Shown piece after piece: positions 1 to 11,099 of a stretch of DNA of 64,000 nucleotides (its first letter is position 1; every line of letters begins with the position of its first letter). The stretch lies in assembly GCF_027943255.1 (NCBI RefSeq), contig NC_072893.1, positions 18,622,001-18,686,000 of the forward strand, given 5' to 3'. Under the pieces are notes generated by a model that worked only from the letters and a program-made list of their open reading frames with translations, was not told the DNA's origin and ran no database searches. This DNA comes from Anastrepha obliqua (taxonomy: Eukaryota > Arthropoda > Insecta > Diptera > Tephritidae). The translations under genes and the position numbers were made by a program.

Positions 1-171
1 TAAATGGCAATATTACAAAACGTACAAAACATAATTTGCAAATATTCATTAGAGTTATTCGTCAATAAAAAACTGATAAATGATGTTAAATCAAGTGTTT
101 AGGTAGTGGCTAATAAATTGTTATTGTACGAAGTGCTAACACAATTTCGCTTATACATATATATATATATA
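1..171. other. A/T-rich flank, no gene seen
   Basis: No coding signal is visible. A short (TA)n tract at about 154-171 provides the insertion target of the next element. Confidence 0.5.
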
Positions 172-1416
172 AAGGGTGATCAGGTTGGAGGTTCTTTTTC
201 CAATAGGGGTTTTTTGACAGATAACGCGTGACTACTGTCGAACTAATACATAAGTTTTTTCAGTATTCATTGGCATTTCATTATGGAAAAACTTTCGCTT
301 CAACAAAGTTTACGAATCGTACATTTGTAATACGAAAATCGACGCTCTGTGAAAAGCGTTCATCGCGAGCTCAAGCCAATTTGTGGTGTACATAGCCGTC
401 CTACCGAACGCATTGTTCGGCAACCATCGGCAAAATTGAGAATAATTTTTCATTATTGGATGATACTTGAGCGATTAGACTACGTACAGCCCGAAGTGAA
501 TATAATATTGCGGCTATAAGTGAAGGTTTGACCCAAGACCCGAAAGAATCAATTCGGCGCCAATCTCAACAACTTGGCCTATCTTATGATAACACTTGGG
601 CGACTTTACTCAAATATCTTGGTTTGAAAGCATATAAAATACAACTAGTCCAAGATATAAAGCCGGCCGATCTTCGAAAGTGTCGGCTTTTGAGAAACTC
701 GCCGAAGATCCGCCTTTTGAGATCCGAATTTTATTCAGCGATGAGGCCCATTTTTGGCTGAATTACTACGTGAGTAAGCATAATTGCCGTATCTGAGGTG
801 AAGAGCAACCCAAAGCCATTCAAGAACAGCCATTGCATCCATTGAAAACAATCGTTTGGTGCTTGCTATGGGCCGGAGGTATCATCGACACATATTTCAT
901 CAAAGACAGTGTAACATTGAATGGCGAACGCTATCGCAATGCTGAACAACTTTTTGATATCGGAAATTGAAGCCCGAGATCTTCACAATAAGACGGCGCT
1001 CCTTATCATACAGCTCGTGAAACAAGGTATTCACTGCCTCGTCGTCGTTTTGGTGAGCAATTTATATCTCGTCTCGGACCAGTGGATTGACCACCAAGAT
1101 CGTGTGATATCACATCTTTGGACTCTTATTTGTGCGGGTATGTAAAGTCTAAATGCTTTGTAGATAAACCAGCTTCGATTGAGGATTTGGAAACCAACAT
1201 TCAGCTAACTAAATTTATTCACGAAATACCGACCGATCGCCAGCGAGTCGCCAGTCAATCAAAATTAGTGTTTACGGATGGCCAAATTACGGCGCAGTGG
1301 CGGCGATTATCTTTAAAAAATAAATCTTTGAATGGTTCTACACAAAAAGAAATCTATTTGAGTTTTTATTGTTTTATTTCAATTTAAAATTTGATACCTC
1401 TGAATTGATCACCCTC
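172..1416 (+). mobile_element. DD41D (rosa-type) mariner, degenerate full-length copy
   Basis: The two ends are inverted repeats. The left end begins AAGGGTGATCA and the right end reads as GAGGGTGATCA on the opposite strand. TA dinucleotides flank both ends (170-171 and 1417-1418), the expected Tc1/mariner duplication. The length of about 1.25 kb is normal for the group. The interior encodes a broken transposase of the same type as the copies near 30.4, 33.0 and 53.3 kb. The assignment to DD41D follows from that similarity, because this copy is too broken to measure its own catalytic spacing. Confidence 0.82.
283..1340 (+). pseudogene. DD41D mariner transposase, many frameshifts and stops
   Basis: The reading starts at the ATG at 283 (MEKLSLQQSLRIVHL, then a stop). 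Recognisable pieces in shifting frames include the first catalytic block near 735 (FSDEAHFWLN), the QLLWAGG-type core near 870, a damaged second block (DGAPYHTA) near 1000, and the third block near 1110 (SCDITSLD followed by GYVKSK). In a working enzyme these form the RNase H-like DDD catalytic core that cuts and joins DNA at TA sites. At least six lesions separate the pieces, so the copy cannot make enzyme. Only scraps of the N-terminal helix-turn-helix region are readable. Confidence 0.8.
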
Positions 1417-1479
1417 TATATATGCATGTTTGTATATATATATATACATACATATATATTTCGCGCTTACATCTACTGC

Positions 1480-1585
1480 TTTGGGTTCGGCCGAGCTCCT
1501 CCTATTATTTATGGCGTGCGTCTTGATGTTGTTCCACAAATGAAGGCATCTACAAATTTATGTCGCTCCGCACTATACTCGTGAT
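1480..1585 (-). repeat. SINE 3'-end fragment (tRNA-derived family)
   Basis: The sequence CGGCCGAGCTCCTCC followed by a GTTGTTCCACAAAT block matches, on the minus strand, the 3' half of the SINE copies at 12361 and 14778. The tRNA-like head is missing. Sequence after about 1550 no longer aligns by eye. Confidence 0.7.
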
Positions 1586-1874
1586 TTTGTTTTTTCCCTT
1601 TAACTCCTATTGGAGCATAGGGCGTCAACTACGCCTCTTGGCCAGCGGACATGGTTTTGAACCATGTATCCCAGCTCGTTCAACATAAACCAAGTGAGTA
1701 CATTTCAGTTTCAGTTGAGCATTTCCAGGAGGTACATGGTTTACTCACTCCTAGGCGAGCTCGTTGAAAGCGGTTTCAATGCATTTCCTATCCACTACCA
1801 CTTCCTTTTTCGCATTTCAGTTGCCACGTCAAGCTGCTTGGTTTTTTTTAGTCAAGTCCGAGTTGGATATTTGT

Positions 1875-2765
1875 ATTCAATTTTACGCTAAAAATGGTTT
1901 CAATGATGCGAAACTCTTATAAATGTTAAGAAACTGCTTCTCTAAACCAAACAACCATTTACGAGTGGCGTGAACGCTTCAGGAGAGATCGGAAGCCCAT
2001 CGAGAATAACGAACTTAGTGGGTGGGCGGCGATATCGAAAACTGATGAAAACATCAATAAAGTGAAGGAAAAGTTAAGCAATGACCGCAAATTAACCATC
2101 AAAGAGCTGGCATAGGGCTTGAGCATTGCTTATTGATCTGTTCATGACATTGCAGTTGCGCCGTGTTGCTGAAAAGTAGGTCTCTATGAACCTAAATTTC
2201 ATACAAGAACGGGATCGCGTTGATATCTCTAAAGACATATTTTGCAAGGCTGAATCTGAGCCAATGTTCACCAAACGCATCATTACTGGAGAAGAGGTGT
2301 AGGTCAATGAGTGCGGAACGTAATCGCGACGTTAGGTGAGTGTATCTATGGACTACAACGGTATTGTACACGAGACATTTTTTCAGAAAACAGTTAATAA
2401 GGAGAATTATTTGGCCATTATGAGACGTATACGTAAAGCATTTCGCCGAAAAAAGAAATAATATGCGGGAAAACAACTCGTGAATTTTGCATCTTGATAA
2501 TGCACCGTCCCACTGTGCCATCATTATACGTGAATTTTTGGCCAAAAATCAAACGAATACCATGGAATTCACTTGATATGGCTCCCTGCGATTTTTTCTC
2601 TCTGATTGAGTCGAAAAATCACTAGAGGCACTTTAACAGCCGAAACGAAGTAATGGAAAAATCGATGACGGCTCTGATGGTTATACCGAAAATAGTGTTC
2701 CAGAAATGTTTCGAAAGCTCGATGGGAATATTTTGAAGTGAAGTGATAATATCACTTTGGAAGAA
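1875..2765 (+). pseudogene. DD34D mariner transposase remnant
   Basis: Mariner transposase is readable in changing frames. The N-terminal domain (NGFNDAK) is followed by a block that ends in SKTDEN and KLTIKELA near 2040-2110, typical of the linker before the second helix-turn-helix. Near 2490 the second catalytic block reads LHLDNAPSHCA, followed by IREFLAKNQ. The third block near 2580 retains a CDFF-like sequence in a shifted frame. Stops and frameshifts are frequent and no terminal repeats could be placed. The copy is old and inactive. The family is clear, but the subfamily is not assigned. Confidence 0.8.
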
Positions 2766-2796
2766 TAAACTTGTATTTTAAATTTTCTGAATAGTA

Positions 2797-5018
2797 CACA
2801 GAGCAAAATTAATAAGATTGTCTTCATGAGCAGTTTTTGGACTCAGGGGTAGTCAAAACGTGTGAAACAAAAAAAATATCATGTGAAATTCTCTTTGGTT
2901 TGATTAAGGAATTCTTATTCATATGTATTATTAAGTGCAATTTCTCCTTAATTTTGTAGCAATTCTTTTTGAACGTGCTATTTATACGAAAATCTTCTCA
3001 TTTCCTTTCAAAATTTCTGAGAAAAAATGGGAAAAATGAAATGAGAGAAAACTTCTTCTTTTTTAAAGGTATCTTTATGAATATTTTTATATAGAAAACT
3101 TATTAATTAGATTTTTAAAACTTAACTGTTGGTTTAACTGTCGGTAACTTATTGTTTCTAAAATTGGAATATTTTTATAAGGGCATATTGGACATTTTTG
3201 AAAAAAAAAAATAAAGGACCGCCCTTCCAGAGAGTTATATTTAAAACACCTATACAACAAGGATATTTCAAATGCTTAGTATTTGGTTTCATCTTAATTG
3301 CTCCAATTTATTTTAATTATTATTTGTATAGATGTAAAAAAATTATATTTCTTATTATATTACATTATATTTCATTCCATTACATTATATTACATATTCA
3401 TTTGGTTTTCAATTCGCCGCGCATCTCTTAGAGTAAGGGAACACTCATTCATTGCAATTCATTGAGTTCAGACACACGCCTTTATATTTGTTCGCTGTTC
3501 ATTCACTCTGGCTTATGTCTGTGATTTTTAACCAATTATTTAACCTGAAAAATAAGATCTAAAAAGGGAATTGAAGTTCGAATAATAAACTTTAAATGTC
3601 GTTTCTTGTTTTCAGGTAAGTTAACATTGGAAAATAGTTGAATTGAGTGATTGATGATTTGTGAATTTAGATATTAAAATAAAAAAAACTTGTTTTCAGA
3701 ACAAAGCAATACGTTTTATTTGTTTAAGAACAATATTCCCCGTAAATAAGCCATTATCGTCTTATATAGATACTAAATATTGCATTACCACAATTCTTCT
3801 GCATGCATTACTGCCTCTTCAGCGCCTTAATAAAACCGACAAACCTACTAAAGCCGATGCTTAAAATGATTTTGTCACTCTCGGAGCAGCAACGAATGAT
3901 ATTCAACATAAAGTTATGGACATTATTAATCAATTTGCTGAAAGAAAAGAGAAATGTCAACCCAGAATCATTGCATTTGGAACTGATATTACGTGTGTTT
4001 CCGAATTTTATATTTGTTGCGATGGCATAAAAGGGAAATACTTATGGCCATTCTTGAAATACTTATGGCCACTTATATTCGAGGCTGCACACCAACTGCA
4101 TAAAGCATATGCCAGAAACATTTCCTCTAGAACAAACGTTTCACTAACTCTGGCTATTAAATCTTCGCTGAGCTTCGCAAATTATTTATTGAAAAACGAT
4201 TTTTTCAAGAAGAATATACATTTAGAAATATTGAAAATATTAAACAAGAAAATAGTACATACTTATCTTCATTAGTGTCTGATTTAAACTTGTATAAAAC
4301 AACAAATGGACTTATTTTTCAAGGCATTGCATTTCACATTGGTCATATAGTAACAGTCTCTCAGAGCGATAATATAAATATTTAAGAAATAATTAATTTT
4401 TTAGTAAAAAATAATAATGTAACGCTTTGTGTAAAAAAGGGGAAAATATAAGTTTTTCACAAAAATATCAATCGTATTTAATAGACAATTCCAGCAATGT
4501 ATATAAAATAATAAACTTTAAAGAACTAGATGGGCCATCTAAATAATGGACTTAAAGTATTAAGGTTGCAAAAATTTGGCACTAAATGTATTCAAAACAA
4601 ATAATATTTTTGTATTTATAATAATACGTAATAATAATGTTTGCATAAGAATAAATAAACCATATTATTTTATAAATAAACTGAAATTTTATTTTTTGTT
4701 TAGGTATCTATAGGGTTAAATAAATAAAAGGTACTCCATTTAAAATTTGAAATATATCTCTTCGAAAATATCAATAAGATTGTCTTCTCAATAACTTGTG
4801 ATATCTCTTTGGATATATTAATAAGAATATCTTATCGGTAATATATGATACCTCTATAGATATATCAAAGAGAATCTCTGATAATTTTTCGAAGATATCT
4901 TTTTCAAGAATTTAAGAAGTTTTTCTCTACAAATATATGAAGAGCTTATTCTTGAAGAAAATCCATAGAGATATCATATCATTTTTGTTCTATTTTATTA
5001 GACGATTTTGGCTCTGTG
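2797..5018. mobile_element. Candidate TIR DNA transposon of unknown family, 2.2 kb
   Basis: The left end (CACAGAGC then AAAAT) and the right end (reading CACAGAGCC then AAAAT on the minus strand) form inverted termini. Both are flanked by TA (2795-2796 and 5019-5020). Weaker inverted similarity continues for about 250 bp inside each end, around GAGAAAA/ACTTCTT and AAGATATC/GGTATC blocks. A 15 bp motif, AATAAGATTGTCTTC, occurs near both ends. The interior carries an unrecognised ORF. The alternative is chance similarity of A/T-rich ends, so this stays a candidate. Confidence 0.45.
3916..4275 (+). CDS. Unrecognised ORF, 119 codons, inside the candidate TIR element
   Basis: The frame is open upstream as well in pieces (LSEQQ near 3880), so the start is arbitrary. 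The protein reads as plausible coding sequence around GTDITCVSEFYICCDGIK. A local duplication of a 16-base segment (GAAATACTTATGGCCA, near 4037 and 4055) adds a repeated KYLWP. I know no family that it matches. Its position between inverted termini suggests an element-encoded protein, possibly an exon or decayed part of one. A CAG/GTAAGTT-like sequence at about 3613 could be a splice signal, but that is speculative. Confidence 0.3.
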   Translation: MDIINQFAERKEKCQPRIIAFGTDITCVSEFYICCDGIKGKYLWPFLKYLWPLIFEAAHQLHKAYARNISSRTNVSLTLAIKSSLSFANYLLKNDFFKKNIHLEILKILNKKIVHTYLH

Positions 5019-5020
5019 TA

Positions 5021-6477
5021 TATTCCGGGAACTTTTTTAACAAGGTAGCACGAAATCAATGCCTGTATCAGATATAATTGGCTTGGTATTGCAGAAAAAT
5101 ATTATGTAATAATGTAATTTATAAAAGTTTATTATGTACAGGGGCGTGTGGAAATATACTTCTAATTCGTTTTCCCCTTGTTTTTCTCTACAAATTCATT
5201 ACTTTTATTTATCAAACTGAAGCAAAGTTTTACTTTTTACTTTTATTTTGTTTTATGCCTTTTTACTTGATTTTTTTTCTTCGCTATTTTCTTATAAAAG
5301 TATATGCATATGAAAGATCAAATAAATTCAAGCTAAAAATGTTAAATTAAACAAGTTCCACAAATTTCCAATTTTTACGAATTTTACAATCCCGGAGTTT
5401 TCGAGATCTCGTTATTACAATTCCGGGATCCCAAGATTGAGATATTCATTATTTTGCAACAACTTAACTTGAAAAATTTTATCAATATTGCTTGAGAGGT
5501 ATCCTATTATTGAGAGCATTATTCTCTATATATATGTACATATCTGATAAAATAACTTAATGTATGTCGAAACAGAAATCTATACAAAAAACGTGAAAAA
5601 TAAACAAATGCATTTTGTGGTTGAAAGTAGTTCATATATTTTTCAATCGCGTACCATTTAAGCAGAATAAGTGGCTTTAATACATTTTCACTTATGCTAA
5701 GGTAAAAAATCAAGAAAATTAGTGCAACTTTTTACAACACAGGCATGCATAAGGCATCTTTTTTATTTAAATTAAAAATAAAACAAAAACAAAACTGCTC
5801 AAACGTACTCATATTTGCTTAAAAGTTGAAGTCAAGGGTAGTTTATTTTGCCATAAAAAGAGATTTTTGTACGTGAATTTCATACGCTTCGTAAAAAATT
5901 ACAAATCCCGAAACTCCGGGATTTCGAAACTTTTCGGGATTTAAAAAATACATCTCTAAACCATATTATAGAATTTCCTATTGTATTTTCCCCAAAAATG
6001 TTCCATAAATTATTTGAATACAATCCCGGAATTTGCGGGTGTAAAACCTGAAAGAATCTACGTTAAGAGCCGTATTTTGAATACAAATCTGGAAGTCTGA
6101 AAGAACTTAAGTTTTCACATGTTTTATTTTAAAACAACATCTAGGCGCGTCTATTGAGATACTTTTAATTGTAATGCCACTTTGATTTCATTTTTCAACT
6201 CTCAAATCGTCACTGAATGATTGGCTCAACATTTATTCCTAACTGATATCCCCAAAAAATAGTCCAATAAAGTCAAATTGCGGCTTTGATGTGTGTTATT
6301 TATCCGATTTTCGAAGACTTTCAAATATTTTCCGAATTTTTCAAATTTTTTTCACACGAAAAACGGCTAATTTTGCAAATGTCTAACTACAAAGTAAATT
6401 GCTGACGTGCCACGTTTCTTATTTTAATTTATCAAGTCAAGAAAATATATAAAAATAAAAACAGATTGGCGCATGCA
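5021..6477. other. No gene; cluster of CCGGGA motifs
   Basis: I see no coding sequence. TCCCGG or its complement occurs at about 5395, 5424, 5915, 5935 and 6024. Some occurrences sit in inverted arrangement around 5390-5440 and 5895-5945. The meaning is unknown. Confidence 0.4.
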
Positions 6478-6778
6478 CTTCTGTTATGTGTTTGGGCGAG
6501 CTCCTTCCCCTTTTTATGGTGTGCGCCTTGAGGTTGTTCCACAAATGTTCCTCCATTAGTTACAGCCGACTCAGTTTTAAGCCAACTCCGAGCGGCAGAT
6601 TTTTATATGATGATATTTTTCTTGTGGGAAATACACTCGGAAGTTTGTCATTGCCTGCCGAGGGGCGACCGCCAATGGGAAAAACTTTTCCTATCATTTT
6701 GGTGTTTCATGTACGAAGATTCGCACCTATGCACTCCGGAATGGTAGTTGTTGGAGTGGTTGAGTATTTCCAGTGAAA
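6478..6778 (-). repeat. SINE copy, nearly full length (tRNA-derived family)
   Basis: Read on the minus strand, this copy contains a decayed tRNA-like head with a B-box relic (GCGAATCTTCG, near 6717). The body block CCTCGGCAGGCAATG follows (near 6650), and then the 3' portion with TGGAACAAC and GAGCTCGCCC. It is diverged from the copies at 12361 and 14778 but collinear with them. Confidence 0.82.
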
Positions 6779-6831
6779 TAATCCTAATTAGTGACCAGGC
6801 ACCGTTTTACTACCACCATCCTCGTATAATA

Positions 6832-7715
6832 AAATTTTTTTTTTCTTTTTTGGGTTCTAAGTCAAATCCATTTAGTGAGGTCCAAGTATAGCAGCAAATT
6901 CTATATCTCGATGTCTGAAATCTTATTAATTTGCTGCAGGAAAGGCTTACCAAAGGAGCGGAGTCGTGCCCTAGCTAGCCCTGGCATTCACATAAGTAGT
7001 GGAAAAGACTTTTCTTCGCTCCTTCCGCTTGACAGTTCCTGCAGATAGGATTGATGGGTAGATTCAGTCTACCTGCATGATCCCCTACTTTCCAATGGCC
7101 TGTAAGGGTTGCGGTAATGCGTGACATGTTTGGCCGGGAGCATCCTAACAAATCATTCGTCCGTTGGATTTTGTATGACGGCCATGTGTTTTTTGTTGTA
7201 ATACATGTAGCTAGTTGCTTCCATCTTGTTTCGGCTAAAGCATGATAGTGTGAAGCAATGGATGCTTTTAATGTGTTGAGTGGGGTGGAGACTGCCACCA
7301 ACTCTGCTATTTCTAGTGTTGAGCCTTTTCTTGCTAGCTCATTACCCCGTATGGTCCTGTGACCGAGAACGCATATCAGAGTGATTTCAGGCCAATGACC
7401 AAGCATTTCCAGATCCTCTCTACACTGTAAGACTAGTTTAGATGAAATGGAGTTGGAATTTAAGGTCTTTATAGCTACTTGACTGTCTGAGAAGATAGCT
7501 ACTCTTGCACCAACTTATAGAGCTTTAGTGATTTACAGCTTCTCTGATTGCTAACAGTTCTGCCTGGAACACGCTGGCATAGTCAGGAAGACGAATTGAC
7601 TGGGATAGGTTGAGCGGCTCCGAATGGAAGCCAGCTCCGACACCACAGTTCATCTTAGAACCATCAGTGTAGATTTCGATATCGTATCTTCCAATCACCT
7701 TCGCTTTGCTCCATT
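6832..7715 (-). pseudogene. LINE RNase H and C-terminal zinc-knuckle region
   Basis: Reading the minus strand from about 7690, the RNase H start YTDGSKMNCGVGAGF is followed by QAELLAI and a frame-broken SDSQ block. ICVLGHRTIRGNELA comes next, near 7350, with a degenerate version of the WVPGH-x-GNE-AD motif. The cysteine-rich tail has NPICRNCQAEG and HYLCEC. This order is typical of I/LOA/R1-group non-LTR retrotransposons that carry RNase H. The sequence after the coding end leads to an A-rich tail (T-rich on the plus strand at 6832-6853), so this is a 5'-truncated, decayed 3' end. Confidence 0.8.
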
Positions 7716-7751
7716 CAGCTCTCGGTGGAAAACGTACCGTAAAGCCTTTCT

Positions 7752-7796
7752 TGAATAGTAGTCACGCACCACACAATTCAGCTACGATGGGCGCCG
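7752..7796 (-). repeat. SINE 5'-head fragment
   Basis: GTAGTCACGCACCA and the neighbouring GCTACGATGGGCG match the tRNA-like 5' head of the SINE family on the minus strand. The rest of the element is absent. Confidence 0.55.
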
Positions 7797-9544
7797 TACT
7801 ATTTCAAATTACTAAAGCCAGATGGACCACCCTGCACTTGTCACTCTCGTCGTTGGCGGTGCTTTTCCACAACGAGTCAACGAAGAAAAATTGCAGAGAT
7901 TTGGTTAAATGAATGGATGACCACAGTAAAGAAAACCTGTTGATTTAGTGAAACAAAAAACAAAAAACTACCAACTCTAATGCATTTTTTATTTAAATGT
8001 ATGTGCATATACACTTATGTGGTCACATTTATATTTATATATTCGCACGAAAGCGTTTGCTGGCTGGTGAATGTCTGGCTTTCGACTTTATTGCCATTTC
8101 TGCTGCCATGAAGAGATCTGTACTTGGTTTGTTCAGTTTAACTGGTTGGCTCTTTTTTGACTTTTGTAATGTTGCGACTTTAACTGTTGCCTTTTTTTGT
8201 TTGTACTCTGCTTTCTCGTCTTCTTGTTTCAGTTTTTATTTTTTTGTTTTGTTTGTATTTTTGTCTCCAAATTTGATTTTTTTTTTACTTTTTCTGTGAC
8301 GTTGACTACAACTCGTTCAGCATAATTCATGTCCACATGGAGTGAAGTGTCGTTGTCGCAGTCGCTACTGCTGTTGTTGTTACTTGTTGTTGTATTGTAG
8401 CCCGGCTACACTGTCGCAAAGCCAGGTTCAAGTCACTTAACCAAACCTGCGCCACAGCCGCAGACTACACAACCACGACGACGCGTCAAACGAACGAACT
8501 CAAATAAGCAACGAATACCATAGCGGGTGCATTGAGAAATTCACAAGAGCCAAAGATTTGACTTTAGACTTTTGCTTGTTTAAATTTTCATTTTTTTTTC
8601 ATCTTATATTATCTCTACGTGTATGCCGATTTTTTATGCTTTTTGCCTGATCAGAAGAATTTCATATCTGCATTCTCGTTGCCATGTACAAGCCGCTACG
8701 TGTATTTGCCATGCCTTTGTATGGACGGATAGCTGTGTGTGTGTGACTGCGCTTGTTTCAAGATCAACAGTCCGCTTCAGCAGCAATGCTGTGCCATAGC
8801 TTTTGCCATAGTTGTTTCTTCATTTCTTCTTCTTCGCTGTTCCTCGCTGTCATGTCGTTTGGTATGCATCTCTCATACCGCCTGGATGATTCAGTGCTCC
8901 TTCGTTGTTGTGGCACGCTATGCGGCAGCGATCAATTTGAATAACAGTCCTGCTTGTTGAATGCTGCACGAATATCTTTTGCTTATTGTTGTTGTTATTA
9001 TTGTTACTGTTGCTTGTAGAATTCTACATTTTGCGTGTCTTAATCTGATTGCTTCTCATTAAAGAGACCAACAAGAAAGCATTCGCTAAAAAGAGGGAAA
9101 AAACGATATCGGCAAATGCGTAAGATTGTGAAATGTTTGGCTTGTGGAAGCTAGCTGGATTTTTATTTATTTTTTTATATTTTAATTTTTTTCTTATTTT
9201 TGTGTCTTGGTTAAAGTCCGAGTTCACATGCCACTTGGGGGGTAAACTTGTGAGCAAATTTGCATTGGTTTATTTTAATTCCCTTACACTACAGGCCATA
9301 GAAGAGGTGTCATTAGTTCTTTAACGAATAGAGAAAGGATGAGAAAAATAAACTGTGTGACAAGAAGAATTTTTGAATATATGAGCTTTTTCTCAGATTT
9401 GCACGTGTTGCAAGTTAAGTCAAGTTAAGTTCGTTATATACTCTGAATTTTGAATTGGCTACCAAAATCTAAGCCTAGGGTCGGAAATGAAATTTTTCAT
9501 TGTTGAAGCATCTACATATTTACCCATGGCTTTATATTTACTTA
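7797..9544. other. No gene or repeat family recognised
   Basis: The sequence is less A/T-rich than its surroundings between about 8320 and 8960 and contains T-rich runs and short TGT/GTT tracts. The short ORFs here are hydrophobic translations of T-rich DNA and have no family motif. It may be single-copy host noncoding DNA. Confidence 0.4.
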
Positions 9545-9655
9545 TTGGGCGCAAAATATTCGAGCTCCTCCTCTTATTTGTGGTGTGCATCTTAAAATTG
9601 TTTCACAAATTTTATGCCGCCTCCGTATGCCAGATGGTTTTTTATGAGTAACTTT
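9545..9655 (-). repeat. SINE 3'-end fragment
   Basis: CGAGCTCCTCCTCTT and TTTGTGGTGTGCATCTT match the SINE 3' region on the minus strand. It abuts a plus-strand SINE segment, forming a head-on pair. Confidence 0.7.
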
Positions 9656-9723
9656 TAGAAAAAACTTTTTCTGCCGCAAAAAAGGGCGTCATAAAAAATA
9701 TCTGCCGTTTGTAGTCGACTTAA
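9656..9723 (+). repeat. SINE internal segment, left of a MITE insertion
   Basis: The block ATCTGCCGTTTGTAGTCG ends in CTTAA and is the plus-strand middle of the SINE. It continues after the MITE at 10298, where TTAAAACTGTAGG resumes. Confidence 0.75.
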
Positions 9724-10297
9724 GGTCAAATACTCAGTTTGTACAGATATTTTTTAGGATTTTTTTTTAAGAAAATAAAATGTGATCGTTTTGATTTTAT
9801 AGTATGTTATTATTGACATGAAACAGTATACAAAAACACATTTTTTTTTACATATTTTTTCGTAGTGAAGTTTGGAGCCACCCAAGTAAGCGTCTTAAAA
9901 AAAAAGATAGGTGGCTTGTCAACAGGATTTTGACTCTTCAGGATATCTGAAACGAAAACCTTAAACTGATTATTATTCCGTAGGCTAGTCATTCTGGCAG
10001 GTGCTACAATGGGAAATTTTTTTTGAAAAATAACAAAATGGCGGACTTTTGAAAATACCTTATTTTCCCAAAATTCATGAACAGCCAAAATCCTGTTGAC
10101 AAGCCACCTATCTTTTTTTAAGACGTTTACTTTGGTGTCACCCTACTACAAAAAATATGTCTAAAAAAATTGTTTTTGTAATCTATTTGATGTTAATAAT
10201 AAAATACTATAAAATCAAAACGATCGAATTTAATTATATTAAAAAAAATTCCTAAAAAAATATCTTTAAAAAATGTATATTTGACTAGACTACTACC
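9724..10297. mobile_element. MITE, 574 bp, long inverted arms, TTAA duplication
   Basis: The two arms, 9724-9931 and 10088-10297, are inverted copies over about 208 bp, separated by a spacer of about 156 bp. Both tips begin GGT when read inward. TTAA stands at 9720-9723 and again at 10298-10301. The SINE sequence is continuous across the insertion with a single TTAA, which proves the duplication. TTAA duplication is the hallmark of piggyBac-type transposases, so mobilisation in trans by such an enzyme is inferred. No coding sequence lies inside. Confidence 0.85.
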
Positions 10298-10395
10298 TTA
10301 AAACTGTAGGCCCCTCCATTTGTGGAACAACATCAGGACGCTCGCCAAAAATAGGTGGAGGAGTCCGGCCAAACACACGAAAAGGGTGTAAGGGG
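10298..10395 (+). repeat. SINE 3' end, right of the MITE insertion
   Basis: TTAAAACTGTAGGCCCCTCC leads into TGTGGAACAACATC and GGAGGAGTCCGGCCAAACAC. This is the SINE 3' end without a clear terminal GCGCCAATTA. Confidence 0.78.
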
Positions 10396-10612
10396 AATTA
10401 AAAAAGGGTCATGAATACTCCCCCGTGGGAGTGAAGGATTTTGTGTGTGAAAGGGAAGGCTTTAACACTTTCAATTTATACAAATGAATTTCTTTTGGAA
10501 AGATAAGATATCTACCGTGACATGAAAATTTAATGAGAACCTAAGCACTCAAGTTTCCGGCTTTTGAAAAGTCTATGTCGACTTAACAACTACTCTTCAT
10601 TTCAGAAATACA

Positions 10613-11083
10613 GTAGAGTAAAGTCGGGTATTGTGGACACCATCTTCTTTCTAACAAATATTGAATTATCTTTACATTTTATTGCAAAATATACCCTAAT
10701 ATAATCATTTTCGTCTGATAATATAGAAAAACTGAAACCACCTTAAAAGTTGATGAAAAGAAAAATGGTGGGTAATGTGGCCCAGGGTATTCGGGGAAAG
10801 TGGGCCGCTAGATAAAATCACCAAAAACAATTGTAAGAGTTCATGAAAGGTCAATGAATTTATTCATATATTTTTTAAAATTTAATTAATGACCTTCTTG
10901 GTTGACTATTTGAAAAAAAAAAAAGATTAAACTTAGGTAAATATAAATCCACATTCTGTGTAGCAGATGGTGCAAATTTGTGTTTCTCATACTGTTGTTC
11001 AAGTAAATCGAAAAACATCTTTACATTTTCTTTTGGGAAACTCATTGCTAAATTAAAAGACGTCCCGTTGGAAAGCGAAAACT
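10613..11083 (-). mobile_element. pogo-like DNA transposon fragment
   Basis: On the minus strand, about 11075-10930 reads LAMSFPKENVKMFFDLL and then EQQYEKHKFAPS. This resembles the segment just before the first catalytic aspartate of pogo/Tigger/Jerky transposases, where the usual continuation is NVDETG; here it becomes NVDLY. At 10613 the plus strand has CAGTAGAGTAAAGTCGGGTA, which looks like a pogo-type terminal repeat starting with CAG. Only this end is seen, and the rest of the element is lost. Confidence 0.55.
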
Positions 11084-11099
11084 AAGCTCAGTTTTTGTG

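Noticed and set aside
3600..3620. Splice acceptor and donor pair (TTTTCAG, GTAAGTT)
   Set aside because: The two signals are directly adjacent, leaving no exon, and no host coding exon is supported nearby.
7997..8299. Hydrophobic 100-codon ORF as a membrane protein
   Set aside because: The hydrophobicity comes from T-rich DNA; no start context, conservation or family motif.
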